A program made the translations under genes and the position numbers. A model generated the notes under the pieces. That model worked only from the letters and a program-made list of their open reading frames with translations, had not been told where the DNA came from and ran no database searches. From NCBI RefSeq assembly GCF_900111175.1, contig NZ_FOGI01000006.1, positions 248,001-312,000 on the forward strand: a DNA stretch of 64,000 bases, in the 5' to 3' direction. The stretch's first letter is position 1; every line of letters begins with the position of its first letter. Below, in pieces: positions 8,701 through 16,493 of the stretch. The DNA comes from Actinokineospora terrae (lineage in GTDB: Bacteria; Actinomycetota; Actinomycetes; Mycobacteriales; Pseudonocardiaceae).

Positions 8701-10522
8701 CGCGGTCTCCCTGGAACCGGTGCAGGTAGAGCAAGGGCTCCCAGAGGGCGTCAACGTCGAATGGGTCGACCTTGTGCCGCACCTGGGCGCGGTGGCCTTG
8801 CGCGCCGCGTCGCCGATTACGCCACCGTCCGAACGCGACACTCTTGTCCAGGTGCTGCGGTGGATCGCCGACAGCGGCATCCTCGACAGCCCCGGTCAGT
8901 GGCGCCGCGTGGTGGCCGAGGTGCCCAAAGAGCAGACCGCGCACCGGCACCGGGTCCACCCGACGCCGGACGGGTTCGTCGCCGTCAGCTACACCAGCTC
9001 GTTCAGCCCCGGCGGCACCGCGACCGGCCTCCAGTTCACCCGCGGCGGGTTCGCCCTGCCGGAGGGCTGGGTGGTCGACAGCGCCGAGGACTTCGGCCCG
9101 CTCGACCGCGGCTGGATCACCCGGTTCCTCGACCTGCTCGCCGAACGCGGCCCGTACCCGTGGCGGCCCGAGGCGGCGGCGACCCTGGTCGAACGCACCG
9201 GCCTCGGCACGGCGGAGGCCACCTACCTGCTCGCGGGCATGCCCGGCGTCTTCCGCTGGGGCTCGGGGTTCATCAGCACCGAGGACCGCGCCGTGCTCGG
9301 GCTGTCCGTGCCGGGCGCGAAGGCCGCCCGCGAACGCCTGCGCGGCCTCGGGGACCGGTTCCGCCGCGCGGTGGTCGCCGCCGGGGTCCCGGCCGAGCCG
9401 GAGGACCTGTGGACGAGCGGCCCGGACGCGGTCGCGGTCGCCGCGGTGTGGACCGACGAGTTCGGCGCGATGCGCCCGATCGACGACGCCCTGCTCGCCG
9501 ACGCCACCACCCGGCTCCCGTACTCGCGCGCCACCGAGCACGTCACGGCGGCGCTGAACCCGGCAGCCACCCCGTGGCTGCACACCGACGCGCACATGCG
9601 GCTGGTCGAGGGAAGGCTGGTGTCCAAGGACAGCGGCGGCTTCAGCGACTCGAACCTGCTGACGGTGGCCCGTGTCCTGGCCTGGTTGGCCCAACGGCTC
9701 CCGGCAGGCTCACCGCACCGCGCGGCCCTCTCGGAGACGTTGGCACTGGCCCGGCAGCGGGTCGCGCACCCTGGTTTCGGCCTCTCGCTCGGCGAGTGGC
9801 TCAGCTCGCAGGAGATCCGGGGGCTGATCGGCGCCGAGCCGTCCACAGAGGTCGGTTCGGTCCGCGTCCGCGAGTGGCTCGACGTGCACTACGACGGCGA
9901 CGACTACTCGTTGTTCGTCTGGCCGGGTCTACTCGGCCCGCACGACCGGGACATGCTCGTGGCCGCCATGGAGATCGCGCACTCCGGCTACCTCCATGTG
10001 CTCGATCTCCTCGCCTGCGATGGCCTTACCGCGGCCTGTGCGGCCGAACTCCCCGCCGGGTTCGATCCCCAGGTCTACTTCCAAGACCCCACGGTGTCGG
10101 TTCCGCACCTGGTTTCCGAGGTGGCCACCGCGCACGCCATCGACGAAGACGCGGCCACGCTCTACCTGCAACTGTTGGCATTACCGGATCCGACCGACGC
10201 GAACGTCGCCCGCTGGACGGGCTGGAAACCGACCCGGTTGCGCAAGGCGCGCGCCGCGTTGGCCGAGACCGACCTCGTCCTCACCGCGAAACGCGCCAGG
10301 GCAGGCCGTTCCCTGTTCCTCCCCGGTGGCTGGCTCGCCCTGTCCACCCCGCACCTGCCCCTGGAGGCCTGGAAGACCCCGATGTACGGCTTCACCGACT
10401 CGCCACCCCCGGTGATCGTCGCCCGCGAACCCACCGCCGACCTGTTCACCCGCGCCTGGACCCGGGTCCGGGCAGGCGACGCACCCGGCTACGAGGACCT
10501 CGGCACCGCCCGGCGCGGCTGA
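5735..10522 (+). CDS. Giant (1595-residue) uncharacterised protein coupled to DUF4132
   Basis: A continuous frame translationally coupled to the DUF4132 gene. I see no signal peptide or membrane segment, so it is probably cytosolic. The N-terminal ~300 residues are helical and TPR-like (FYEEAARIFFKHGNTSYAAT, then MFGKAREAEQVHDLAVDPER). The middle (about 560-840) is rich in W/G/D beta-type sequence (GQFAYWSDNPAKHI, GIGVWAGSSNDDTWRQID) resembling repeat-propeller proteins. The C-terminal third is again mixed alpha/beta, with LDVHYDGDDYSLFVWPG and WTGWKPTRLRKARAALAETD. I recognise related ~1600-residue actinobacterial proteins annotated only as hypothetical or DNA-binding. No enzymatic motif is obvious. 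The fixed pairing with DUF4132 suggests one complex. Confidence 0.8.
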   Translation: MSADLLAAGAVLPGTNAGDDRDVLVARHYEHPALEDRVVVRLAPEVLGVAEDLTAEYLGFAAPTSTAPVGVARRSALGFPAWALIHDPGNARHALALVKDIERLDRLAKSKAGAAKEGFTDLAAMLGRSAPHFLPTFYEEAARIFFKHGNTSYAATMFGKAREAEQVHDLAVDPERVRAVFLEFAFAGALPAKALTAYAKDLARRYTAEEAYDRFRTLCVERVRAGLPPHAGMPEDLRRLAKAAKLDARTEDERVLRDVLQAASISRATGGFWKSYRDALITLAKGDIAVRARLLAFVPQQKSTVDQWIDLLTECGATTALTGPPDPAVSTTPAGWLAAVAAIRAAGWGFVARSAALLTLAEAMVDRLLADGEQVRLGGRWREVELDLIDLLLSRGVPVETTAEWIDLSDWLADTSSGRRDLTAFAASARGTTLGEAVTSHLYSGSDSDDIAKAETVRQVMAVPGLRHALRGWITAHTTDLGSTVPTLAENLAELGLLRVADAFADAPDAAAAIAGADIAAAAVKTLRAGLVDELGWPALDEAVAGFGAKAAEVGFRGEGWPALVVGRDQSVAVVGPDEVVAEHTAALSAADRHKWYEWTAASWHDGVLLVQWYGPKGQFAYWSDNPAKHIATSAFDVYDLFDIKPSVALPGGGRFTGKRAVHRGDTVIPQPTHAYGDGIGVWAGSSNDDTWRQIDPVTGTAGRSTPPAFLSDFAVDGARLDLARCDLRPTTPATATSPLGAAGGLHGWRVRQEPDGTWTGEGVDGRMVTATVPVSGLLDLPGTRLTVSEDGSDTTLLDADGAPVATVQRGEHHPTYAAGTPLVVPLRWWHLLRPRDEAGSAALRAVTKDAVETVLAAAVAELEAEKWDGDLKEWDDEKANHARYATLLRGGTDDVITAARAALPEISHPGLLAGVISVLRRAAGLVIFRRDFDGIAEAARALAGEQGDTGTTATENEVAVALDWFRRNRSDAAGTGRTALPALTAALHAVSLEPVQVEQGLPEGVNVEWVDLVPHLGAVALRAASPITPPSERDTLVQVLRWIADSGILDSPGQWRRVVAEVPKEQTAHRHRVHPTPDGFVAVSYTSSFSPGGTATGLQFTRGGFALPEGWVVDSAEDFGPLDRGWITRFLDLLAERGPYPWRPEAAATLVERTGLGTAEATYLLAGMPGVFRWGSGFISTEDRAVLGLSVPGAKAARERLRGLGDRFRRAVVAAGVPAEPEDLWTSGPDAVAVAAVWTDEFGAMRPIDDALLADATTRLPYSRATEHVTAALNPAATPWLHTDAHMRLVEGRLVSKDSGGFSDSNLLTVARVLAWLAQRLPAGSPHRAALSETLALARQRVAHPGFGLSLGEWLSSQEIRGLIGAEPSTEVGSVRVREWLDVHYDGDDYSLFVWPGLLGPHDRDMLVAAMEIAHSGYLHVLDLLACDGLTAACAAELPAGFDPQVYFQDPTVSVPHLVSEVATAHAIDEDAATLYLQLLALPDPTDANVARWTGWKPTRLRKARAALAETDLVLTAKRARAGRSLFLPGGWLALSTPHLPLEAWKTPMYGFTDSPPPVIVAREPTADLFTRAWTRVRAGDAPGYEDLGTARRG

Positions 10523-10540
10523 TCCCCAGCGGGCGGGGGG

Positions 10541-13105
10541 CTAGCGGGGCGAGGGGATGGTGACGGCGGCCGGGTACGGGTCGGGCACCATCGACCACGC
10601 CTCGCGGAAGCGGGAGATCGACTCCCACGCCACCCTGGTGCTCACCGCGAACGCCTCCCGGGCCCTGGCCAACCGCGCCAGGTCCCCGGGGGCGTCCGGC
10701 GGCCCGGCCGTCCACCGCCGCGTCCCGGCGGTCGCGTCGAAGAACTCCAGGACGGTCGCGGCGTAGTACAGGTAGCAGGTCAGCTCCTCGACGAGCCTGG
10801 CCAGCGGCCCCTGCCCGACCGCGGACGGCGCCATCTCCTTGATCCGCCGCCGCAACTGCTCGGCCGAGGCCGTCGACTCCCGCAGCCCCGCGCACTCGAG
10901 CAGGAACGCGCCGATCTCCGGTTCGTGGTCGAGCTTGCGCGCGGCGATCGCGATGGCGTGCGCCTTGCGGGCGACGTCCTGGGTGACCAGCTTCCCGGCG
11001 ACCGTGGACAGGTCGGTCGGCCCGGTCGGCCGCTGCGCGTCGATGACCTTGCGCGCGGTCCGGATCAGGTCGCGGGGCAGACCGCCGGACAGCGCGTAGC
11101 AGAGGTGCTTGAACGGGACCGGCATCAGCAGCACCCGCCGGTCGATGGTGGCCACCGCCTCGGCCGGGGTCAGCGGCTCGAACCAGACGATCTCGTCGAA
11201 GGTGCTGTCGAACACGTCCCGGAACGGCAGCCCGCGCCGCTCGAACGAGCTCATCGCGTCCTCGGACACCGACACCAGGAAGTAGCAGCCGCGTACCCCG
11301 AACACGCCCTTGATCTCGTTGAGCAACTGCTCCGCCGCCGCCTCCGACCGCATCTTGTCCAACTCGTCGATCCCGATCACCACCCGCTGCCGCTCCCGCG
11401 CCGCCCGCGCCAGGAACGCCCGCAACGAGTCCACGATCTCCGGCAGGTGCATCTGCTGCCTGGTCAGCCCCCGCCCACCCCCGAACGTCCCCTCCACCCC
11501 CACCGGCGCCTTCACCGCACTGCTCCAGGTGGCCGTGAACGACTGCTGGAACCGGATCTCCTCCAACCGCGCCGCCGCCAACTCCACCAGCGGCACCGCC
11601 CCGGCGGTGCGCAACCGGGTCGTGTCCCGCCGGAACACCAGCTGCGAGAACAGCCCCATCGCCAGGACCACCAGCGCCACACCCCACCCCGACTGCGCGG
11701 GCACCTTGGCGCCGATGCTGTCGAGCAGGATCAGGATCCCGCCCGCCACGACGGCCACGGCCCCGTACACCGCCGTCGCCCACCGCCGCGACCGCCTGCC
11801 CACGGTTCCCACGACGTCCGGCCCGTGCGCCGACTCCGCCGCCGGGCCGAGCACCTCCAGGCAGACCTTCGCGTAGAGGTGCAGCAGGAACTCGCGGCCC
11901 GAGTACTCGACCGGCGCCGACACCATGGTCGCCAGGGTGTCCGGCGCCCGCTCGCACTCCGCCTCGATCACCGTCGACTTGCCCGCGCCGCGCGACCCGG
12001 CCAGCCCGATGCTGCCGCCGGGCATGGTCCGGAACAGGTCCGCGATCTGCCCGGCTGCCTTGGTGGGCACCTTGTACATCGGGTCGGACAGCTGGCTCAG
12101 CCCCGGCGCCTCGGTGACCTGGATGGTGGTCTCGAAGGACGGCTGCATGCCGTTGATCTCCTCGCGCAGCAGCGGCAGCACGACCTCGTCGCGCAGCCTG
12201 CGCCGGACCCGGGCCTTGGTGGCGGTGTCCGCGCTCAGCAGCACCTGTGCGGGCTGCGCGCCGAGCCCGCACAGGGTGATCACCATGACCAGGGCGAGCA
12301 GGCTCGCGCCCACGGCCACGAGGAACCACTGCGGTTGCGCCTGGGCGATCCCGTTGTCCCCGCGCGCCCGCAGCACGGTGATCACCAGCGGCAGCAGGGC
12401 CCCGATCAGGATGATGAACGGCACCCGGGGGTTCGTGGTCAGCTCGCCCCTGGACTCCCGGCTGACCCGGATGAACGCGCACAGGAAGAACAGCGCGCAG
12501 ATCCCCGCGATCGACAGGAACGTCCCCGGTCGGTCCGCCCCCGGCCCGCCACCCGGCGGCTGCACCGGGGCGATCCACACGATGGCGGAGAGGAACAGCA
12601 GCACCGCCACCGCGTGCACGCCCGCGACGGCTTCCTCGTGCCACCGCAGGGGCACCCTGGCGGCCAGGTCCGGCACGCAGGTGACGACGACACCGACCGC
12701 CACCAAGGCCGCCGAGGCCAGCAGCATGACGATGTGGGGGTGGGCGTCCAGGGGGCCGGGGCGGTAGAAGAGGAAGGCGAGCACGAGCGAGAGCAGGCCG
12801 GACAGCGCGAGCAGCCGGTGCAGCACCGGCGTGGTGAGCACCACCCGCGTGGCCTTGGCGACGAGCGTCCGGTTCGACAGCAGGTGCTCGCGAGACGCCG
12901 CCAGGTCGAAGGCCAGGACGTCGTCGGCCATGTCGGCCAGCAGCCGGTCCTTCTCCCTGGCGCACCGGCGCCGGAGGAAATCGGCATCGATGCCGGGGAC
13001 CTCCGTGAGCTTGCCGCTGATCTCGTGCTTGTCGATCGCCTCGGCCACGACGTCGGTGTAGAGGTCGTCGTGCCACCGATCCCGGGTGTGTGCCGCCGTG
13101 GTCAC
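10541..13105 (-). CDS. KAP-family membrane-associated P-loop NTPase
   Basis: An 854-residue protein. Residues 1-90 are a charged helical N terminus, then about six hydrophobic segments (roughly 95-280). Walker A is GLAGSRGAGKST (367-378), and two more TM segments (about 445-463 and 474-491) are inserted inside the NTPase domain before Walker B VVIGIDELDK (575-584). TM helices embedded in the P-loop domain are the hallmark of the KAP family, whose prototypes include phage-exclusion protein PifA. GTG 13105 is chosen because GGAG sits 6-9 nt upstream and TACATC/TACGAT boxes lie further up; the longer frame to 13327 runs antisense through low-complexity sequence. Convergent with the giant gene (18-nt gap). 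Role unknown. Confidence 0.85.
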   Translation of the reverse strand: MTTAAHTRDRWHDDLYTDVVAEAIDKHEISGKLTEVPGIDADFLRRRCAREKDRLLADMADDVLAFDLAASREHLLSNRTLVAKATRVVLTTPVLHRLLALSGLLSLVLAFLFYRPGPLDAHPHIVMLLASAALVAVGVVVTCVPDLAARVPLRWHEEAVAGVHAVAVLLFLSAIVWIAPVQPPGGGPGADRPGTFLSIAGICALFFLCAFIRVSRESRGELTTNPRVPFIILIGALLPLVITVLRARGDNGIAQAQPQWFLVAVGASLLALVMVITLCGLGAQPAQVLLSADTATKARVRRRLRDEVVLPLLREEINGMQPSFETTIQVTEAPGLSQLSDPMYKVPTKAAGQIADLFRTMPGGSIGLAGSRGAGKSTVIEAECERAPDTLATMVSAPVEYSGREFLLHLYAKVCLEVLGPAAESAHGPDVVGTVGRRSRRWATAVYGAVAVVAGGILILLDSIGAKVPAQSGWGVALVVLAMGLFSQLVFRRDTTRLRTAGAVPLVELAAARLEEIRFQQSFTATWSSAVKAPVGVEGTFGGGRGLTRQQMHLPEIVDSLRAFLARAARERQRVVIGIDELDKMRSEAAAEQLLNEIKGVFGVRGCYFLVSVSEDAMSSFERRGLPFRDVFDSTFDEIVWFEPLTPAEAVATIDRRVLLMPVPFKHLCYALSGGLPRDLIRTARKVIDAQRPTGPTDLSTVAGKLVTQDVARKAHAIAIAARKLDHEPEIGAFLLECAGLRESTASAEQLRRRIKEMAPSAVGQGPLARLVEELTCYLYYAATVLEFFDATAGTRRWTAGPPDAPGDLARLARAREAFAVSTRVAWESISRFREAWSMVPDPYPAAVTIPSPR

Positions 13106-13173
13106 CGAACTCCGTCCCGCCGTCGAATCGTACGATGTACCTTCGCGGAGTGGAGTCGGTCCGTTACGGCGGG

Positions 13174-14055
13174 CTAGCCCATCGGGCGGATGGTGGTGAT
13201 GATCTGCGCGGCGATGTCCGCCGGGAGGGCGTCGGGGACGCCTTGGTCGAGGTACATCATGAACAGGACCGTGGAGGTGCCGTTCTTGAAGGCGACCGCG
13301 GTGAACAGGACGGTGGGGGAGGGGCACTCGCCGGGGTGGGTGGCGGTGACTGTGGCGGTGGCCATGACGGCGTCGATGGTGCCGTTGGCTACTTTGACCG
13401 GGACCGGCGGGGTAGTGCTGACGGGGGCTCTTGTGTCGTCCGGGTTGAGGGCGGCGGCATCGGCGAAGAGGCGGGCGCCGTTTACCGCGGCGCGTTCTGG
13501 GTCCGCTGCTCCCGCGGTGACGAAACCGGTGTGGCCGCGATAAGAGCCGCGTGAGTTCGGGCAGGCCTCAGGTTTGTACGTGGTCGTGCCGTGCATGATC
13601 GCGGACGGGTTGTCGTCGTTGTCGCTGAAGCCGACGACGGTGCCCGGGGTCTCGACCTTCCAGTCCTTCGGGACGTCGTAGCCCGCCTTCTCCCTCGGCG
13701 ACAGGACTCCCTGCCAGCCGGGGATGCTCGCCGGGACCCGCGCGTCGCTCGGCAGCGGAGACGTCGTCGTGCGGCGCGGGGTGGTCGACGGTGTTCGCGG
13801 GGACGTAGTGCCCAGCGTCGGCTCGGCTGTCGTGGACTGCGGCACCGCGACCGGATCGGTGCCACCCGACTGCAAGACGACAATGGTCACGACAGTGCCA
13901 ACTACCAGAGCCAAGGCCACCGCGAGCGTCACGATCAACGGCGTCCGGTTGCGCCGGGGCGGGGGCGGCGGCGGGTACATCCCGAAACCCTGGTAGGCCA
14001 CCGGCCTGCCGGTCATCGGGTCCACCTGGTAGTACGGGCCGCCGGGATCGCTCAT
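13174..14055 (-). CDS. Membrane-anchored protein, paralogue 1 of 3 (DUF8017-like)
   Basis: A 293-residue type II topology protein. It has a cytosolic Pro-rich head (FGMYPPPPPPRRNR), one TM helix (about 39-61), a Ser/Thr/Pro linker, then a globular outer domain with the conserved theme PGWQGVLSPREKAGYDVPKDW and a C terminus IITTIRPMG. The same design and C-terminal signature recur in the genes at 14849-15631 and 15662-16369. The start codon overlaps the stop of the HAD gene (ATGA), so the two are translated together. The outer domain probably sits at the cell wall; its ligand is unknown. Paired cysteines (EACPNS, GECPSP) may form a disulfide. Confidence 0.8.
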   Translation of the reverse strand: MSDPGGPYYQVDPMTGRPVAYQGFGMYPPPPPPRRNRTPLIVTLAVALALVVGTVVTIVVLQSGGTDPVAVPQSTTAEPTLGTTSPRTPSTTPRRTTTSPLPSDARVPASIPGWQGVLSPREKAGYDVPKDWKVETPGTVVGFSDNDDNPSAIMHGTTTYKPEACPNSRGSYRGHTGFVTAGAADPERAAVNGARLFADAAALNPDDTRAPVSTTPPVPVKVANGTIDAVMATATVTATHPGECPSPTVLFTAVAFKNGTSTVLFMMYLDQGVPDALPADIAAQIITTIRPMG

Positions 14056-14789
14056 GCGCCAGACGGTAGTTGGTCACCGTCCGTCGGCGCAGTGCGCAGC
14101 AGCGTGGCCACGACGGCGTCGGTGTCGGTCAGGTCGGTCAGCACGACGTCCGCCCCGCACGCCACCAGTTCCGCCACCGAGTGCCGCCCGGTCGCGACCG
14201 CCACGCCCACCGCGCCGTGGTGCTGGGCCGCGGCGACGTCGTGCGGGGTGTCGCCGATGACCACGATCGAGCGCGGGTCGAACGTGGTGCCGTACTTGGC
14301 CTCCGCCGCCCGCCGCGCCGCCGCGACCAGCTCGTGCCGGTCGGTCGACACCGAGCCGTACCCGCCGACCTCCAGGTCCACGTGCGGCAGCAGGTCGAAC
14401 GCGGCCAGCTTGCAATCCGCCAACTCCACCAGGTTCCCGGTCACCAGCGACTGCACCACCTCCGGCCGCCCGGCCAACTCGGCCAGCACCTGCGGCGCCC
14501 CGGGCAGCGCCCGGCCGAGCGAGGTCAGGTGCGGCCTGGCCGCGGTCGCGATGGTGATCAGCTCGGCGAACATCCGCTCGACGTGCTCCTCGGTCCACTC
14601 GACCCCGTGCGCCTCCAGCAACTCCACGGTGATCGACCGCTCCGTGCGCCCGGGGAACGCGGGCACGTGCGCCAGCTCCACACCCGCCACCGCCGTCAAC
14701 GCCTGCCCGTACCACTCCCGCCCGGTACCGCTGTAGTCGACGAGTGTCTGATCGACGTCCCACAGGACCAGGATGCGCTTCTCACTCAC
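14052..14789 (-). CDS. HAD-superfamily phosphatase (Gph/phosphoglycolate-phosphatase type)
   Basis: A 245-residue HAD hydrolase. Motif I is LVLWDVDQTL (nucleophile DxD), the helical cap follows (FPGRTERSITVELLEAHGVE), motif II is SLVTGN, and motif III/IV is around SIVVIGDTPHDVAAA. It probably removes phosphate from a small metabolite in the cytosol; the substrate cannot be read from sequence. GTG 14789 (VSEKRILVLW) is the family-typical start; the frame extends upstream only as an antisense shadow. Its stop overlaps the start of paralogue 1 by 4 nt, yet the two proteins have no obvious functional link. Confidence 0.88.
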   Translation of the reverse strand: MSEKRILVLWDVDQTLVDYSGTGREWYGQALTAVAGVELAHVPAFPGRTERSITVELLEAHGVEWTEEHVERMFAELITIATAARPHLTSLGRALPGAPQVLAELAGRPEVVQSLVTGNLVELADCKLAAFDLLPHVDLEVGGYGSVSTDRHELVAAARRAAEAKYGTTFDPRSIVVIGDTPHDVAAAQHHGAVGVAVATGRHSVAELVACGADVVLTDLTDTDAVVATLLRTAPTDGDQLPSGA

Positions 14790-14848
14790 CCGGCCATCGT
14801 GGCACGACCGCGTGCTCGCCAGCAGGGCCGACAGCCAGGTGGCCTGCC

Positions 14849-15631
14849 TCAGCCCAGGGGGCGGACGCTGTCGGCGATGGTGTCCAGCTCGGCGGACCTG
14901 GCCGGTGGCGGGGTGGCGGGGCCGCCCTCGGTGTCGCCGTTGACCAGGAGCAGGCGCAGGTCGGTGCCGTCGTCGAGCAGGACGACCACCAGCTCGCCCT
15001 TGCCCGCCAGGCAGGCGTCGCCGGTGCTGGTGACCGCGGCGGTGACCCGGACGCCCTTGAGCTCGGTGCCCGCCCCGGTCGCGGCTGTGACCGGCTCGGG
15101 CGTGCCGGGGACGACCTCGACGCCGGAGCCGCCGGTGTAGAGCTGCTTGCCGAAGGCCTGGGCGATCTCGGTGGCCCGCTGGTTCAGCTCGCCCCTGGCG
15201 ACCTTGCCGCCGCCGACCACGCCGCGGCTGTAGGACTTGCCGCCGCACTGGTACTCGGTCAGCCCGACCAGGTGGTCGATGGACACCCCGGGCAGCGCCT
15301 TCAGGGTGATCGGGGTGGCGCTGTCGATCGGCGTCCACGAGTCCGGCACGACGTAGGACAGCTTCGCGGTGTCGTTCTCGACCTTCCGCCCGGCCTGCTC
15401 GGTGGTCGTGGTGGTCTTCGCCGCCGAACTGGTGGTGCTGGTGGGCCCGGTGCTGCTGGTGGGCGCGGCGGGGGTCGAGGACTGCCGCTGCAGCAGGATG
15501 ATCGCCACCACGGCGCCCACGACCAGCACGATCGCCGCCACCGACACGATGATCACGAGCAGCCGCCGGTCCCGCCGCGGTGGACCCGGGTAGAAGCCCA
15601 GGCCCTGGTAGTCACCACCGGGATACGTCAC
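14849..15631 (-). CDS. Membrane-anchored protein, paralogue 2 of 3 (DUF8017-like)
   Basis: A 260-residue protein: short head with YPGPPRRDRR, TM helix about 24-47, a Thr/Ser-rich linker (TSSTGPTSTTSSAAKTTTTT), then an outer domain beginning LSYVVPDSWTPIDS and ending in DTIADSVRPLG. The ending matches paralogue 3 (ISDSVRPRG) and, loosely, paralogue 1 (TTIRPMG). Cysteines in YQCGG and DACLAG sit in positions comparable to those of paralogue 3. GTG 15631 is preceded by a TACTCT -10 box (15640-15645, minus strand) 8 nt upstream, so a leaderless transcript is likely. Function unknown. Confidence 0.8.
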   Translation of the reverse strand: MTYPGGDYQGLGFYPGPPRRDRRLLVIIVSVAAIVLVVGAVVAIILLQRQSSTPAAPTSSTGPTSTTSSAAKTTTTTEQAGRKVENDTAKLSYVVPDSWTPIDSATPITLKALPGVSIDHLVGLTEYQCGGKSYSRGVVGGGKVARGELNQRATEIAQAFGKQLYTGGSGVEVVPGTPEPVTAATGAGTELKGVRVTAAVTSTGDACLAGKGELVVVLLDDGTDLRLLLVNGDTEGGPATPPPARSAELDTIADSVRPLG

Positions 15632-15661
15632 GACCGCTGAGAGTAGCCTGCGGACCCCGGG

Positions 15662-16369
15662 CTAGCCGCGGGGACGGACGCTGTCGGAGATGCCCCGCAG
15701 CGCGTCGGGATCCGCGAGCGGCACGGCGGGACCCCGGTCGTCGGTGTCGGCCCCCAGCACCACGACCGACGTGCCGACCGCCGTGGCCAGCGCGATCACC
15801 GTGACCACGCCCCGGGTGCCGGCGCAGCTGTCAGCGACCTCGTCGGCCATGACCTCGGCCTCGGCCCGGATCACCGTCCCACGGGCCCCGTCGCGCACCA
15901 CCGGCGTCGGACGGGACAGCGTCACCTTCGCGGTCTGGCTGCCGTCGCTGTACTGGTCGGCGGCGATCGCCGCGGCCACCTCGGTCGCCACGTCCGCCGG
16001 GTCGCCCTCGACGCGCCCGCTGCCGGAGAAGGCCCGCCCGTACTCCGCGCCCTGGCACAGGTAGGTGCCGAAGTCGGTGAGGTGCCCGAGCACGGTGCCG
16101 GACGAGGACTCCAGCGTCTCGGTGTCCGGCGCCAGCGCCCACTCCGACGGCACCTCGTACCGCAGCCCGGTGTCGGCGTCGTCCACCACCTGCCACCCCG
16201 CCCGACTCGGCGACGCGGGCGACGCGGCCCTCGTCCGCGTCAACGGCACAGCGGTCACCCGAGGCGCCCCCGACTCGTCCTCCCCGGCCCCCAACACCAC
16301 GACCGCCCCCAACACCACCCCAACCACCGCAAGCGAGAGCCCCGCGATCGCCACCCGCTGGTTGCGCAC
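15662..16369 (-). CDS. Membrane-anchored protein, paralogue 3 of 3 (DUF8017-like)
   Basis: A 235-residue protein with a TM helix right at the N terminus (about 6-27), a short linker and an outer domain starting GWQVVDDADTGLRYEVPSEW and closing with ISDSVRPRG. The Pro-rich cytosolic head of the other two paralogues is missing. Cysteines in YLCQG and DSCAGT parallel those of paralogue 2. GTG 16369 is chosen because TACGGT (16376-16381, minus strand) ends 6 nt upstream, again a leaderless arrangement; the longer frame to 16720 lacks hydrophobic or family-like sequence. It lies back to back with the permease-like gene. Confidence 0.78.
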   Translation of the reverse strand: MRNQRVAIAGLSLAVVGVVLGAVVVLGAGEDESGAPRVTAVPLTRTRAASPASPSRAGWQVVDDADTGLRYEVPSEWALAPDTETLESSSGTVLGHLTDFGTYLCQGAEYGRAFSGSGRVEGDPADVATEVAAAIAADQYSDGSQTAKVTLSRPTPVVRDGARGTVIRAEAEVMADEVADSCAGTRGVVTVIALATAVGTSVVVLGADTDDRGPAVPLADPDALRGISDSVRPRG

Positions 16370-16415
16370 CCCATGACCGTAGTCCAGCCACCCGCCCCCA
16401 CACCCCACGGCCAAT

Positions 16416-16488
16416 TTCAACACACGTTGACTTCGCGGTCGCCGCGGCGCTACCCTCGCCGTCGAATTCAACAGTCGATGAATGGAAG
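16416..16488 (+). promoter_or_regulatory. Promoter with two operator-like repeats upstream of the permease-like gene
   Basis: A -35 TTGACT (16427-16432) and -10 TACCCT (16451-16456) are 18 nt apart. Two related palindromes flank them: TTCAAC-N4-GTTGAC (16416-16431, overlapping the -35) and TTCAAC-N4-GATGAA (16467-16482, after the expected start of transcription). They are 51 nt apart. This layout fits repression by a dimeric TetR-type protein, but no regulator gene is adjacent. Confidence 0.55.
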
Positions 16489-16493
16489 TCCCG

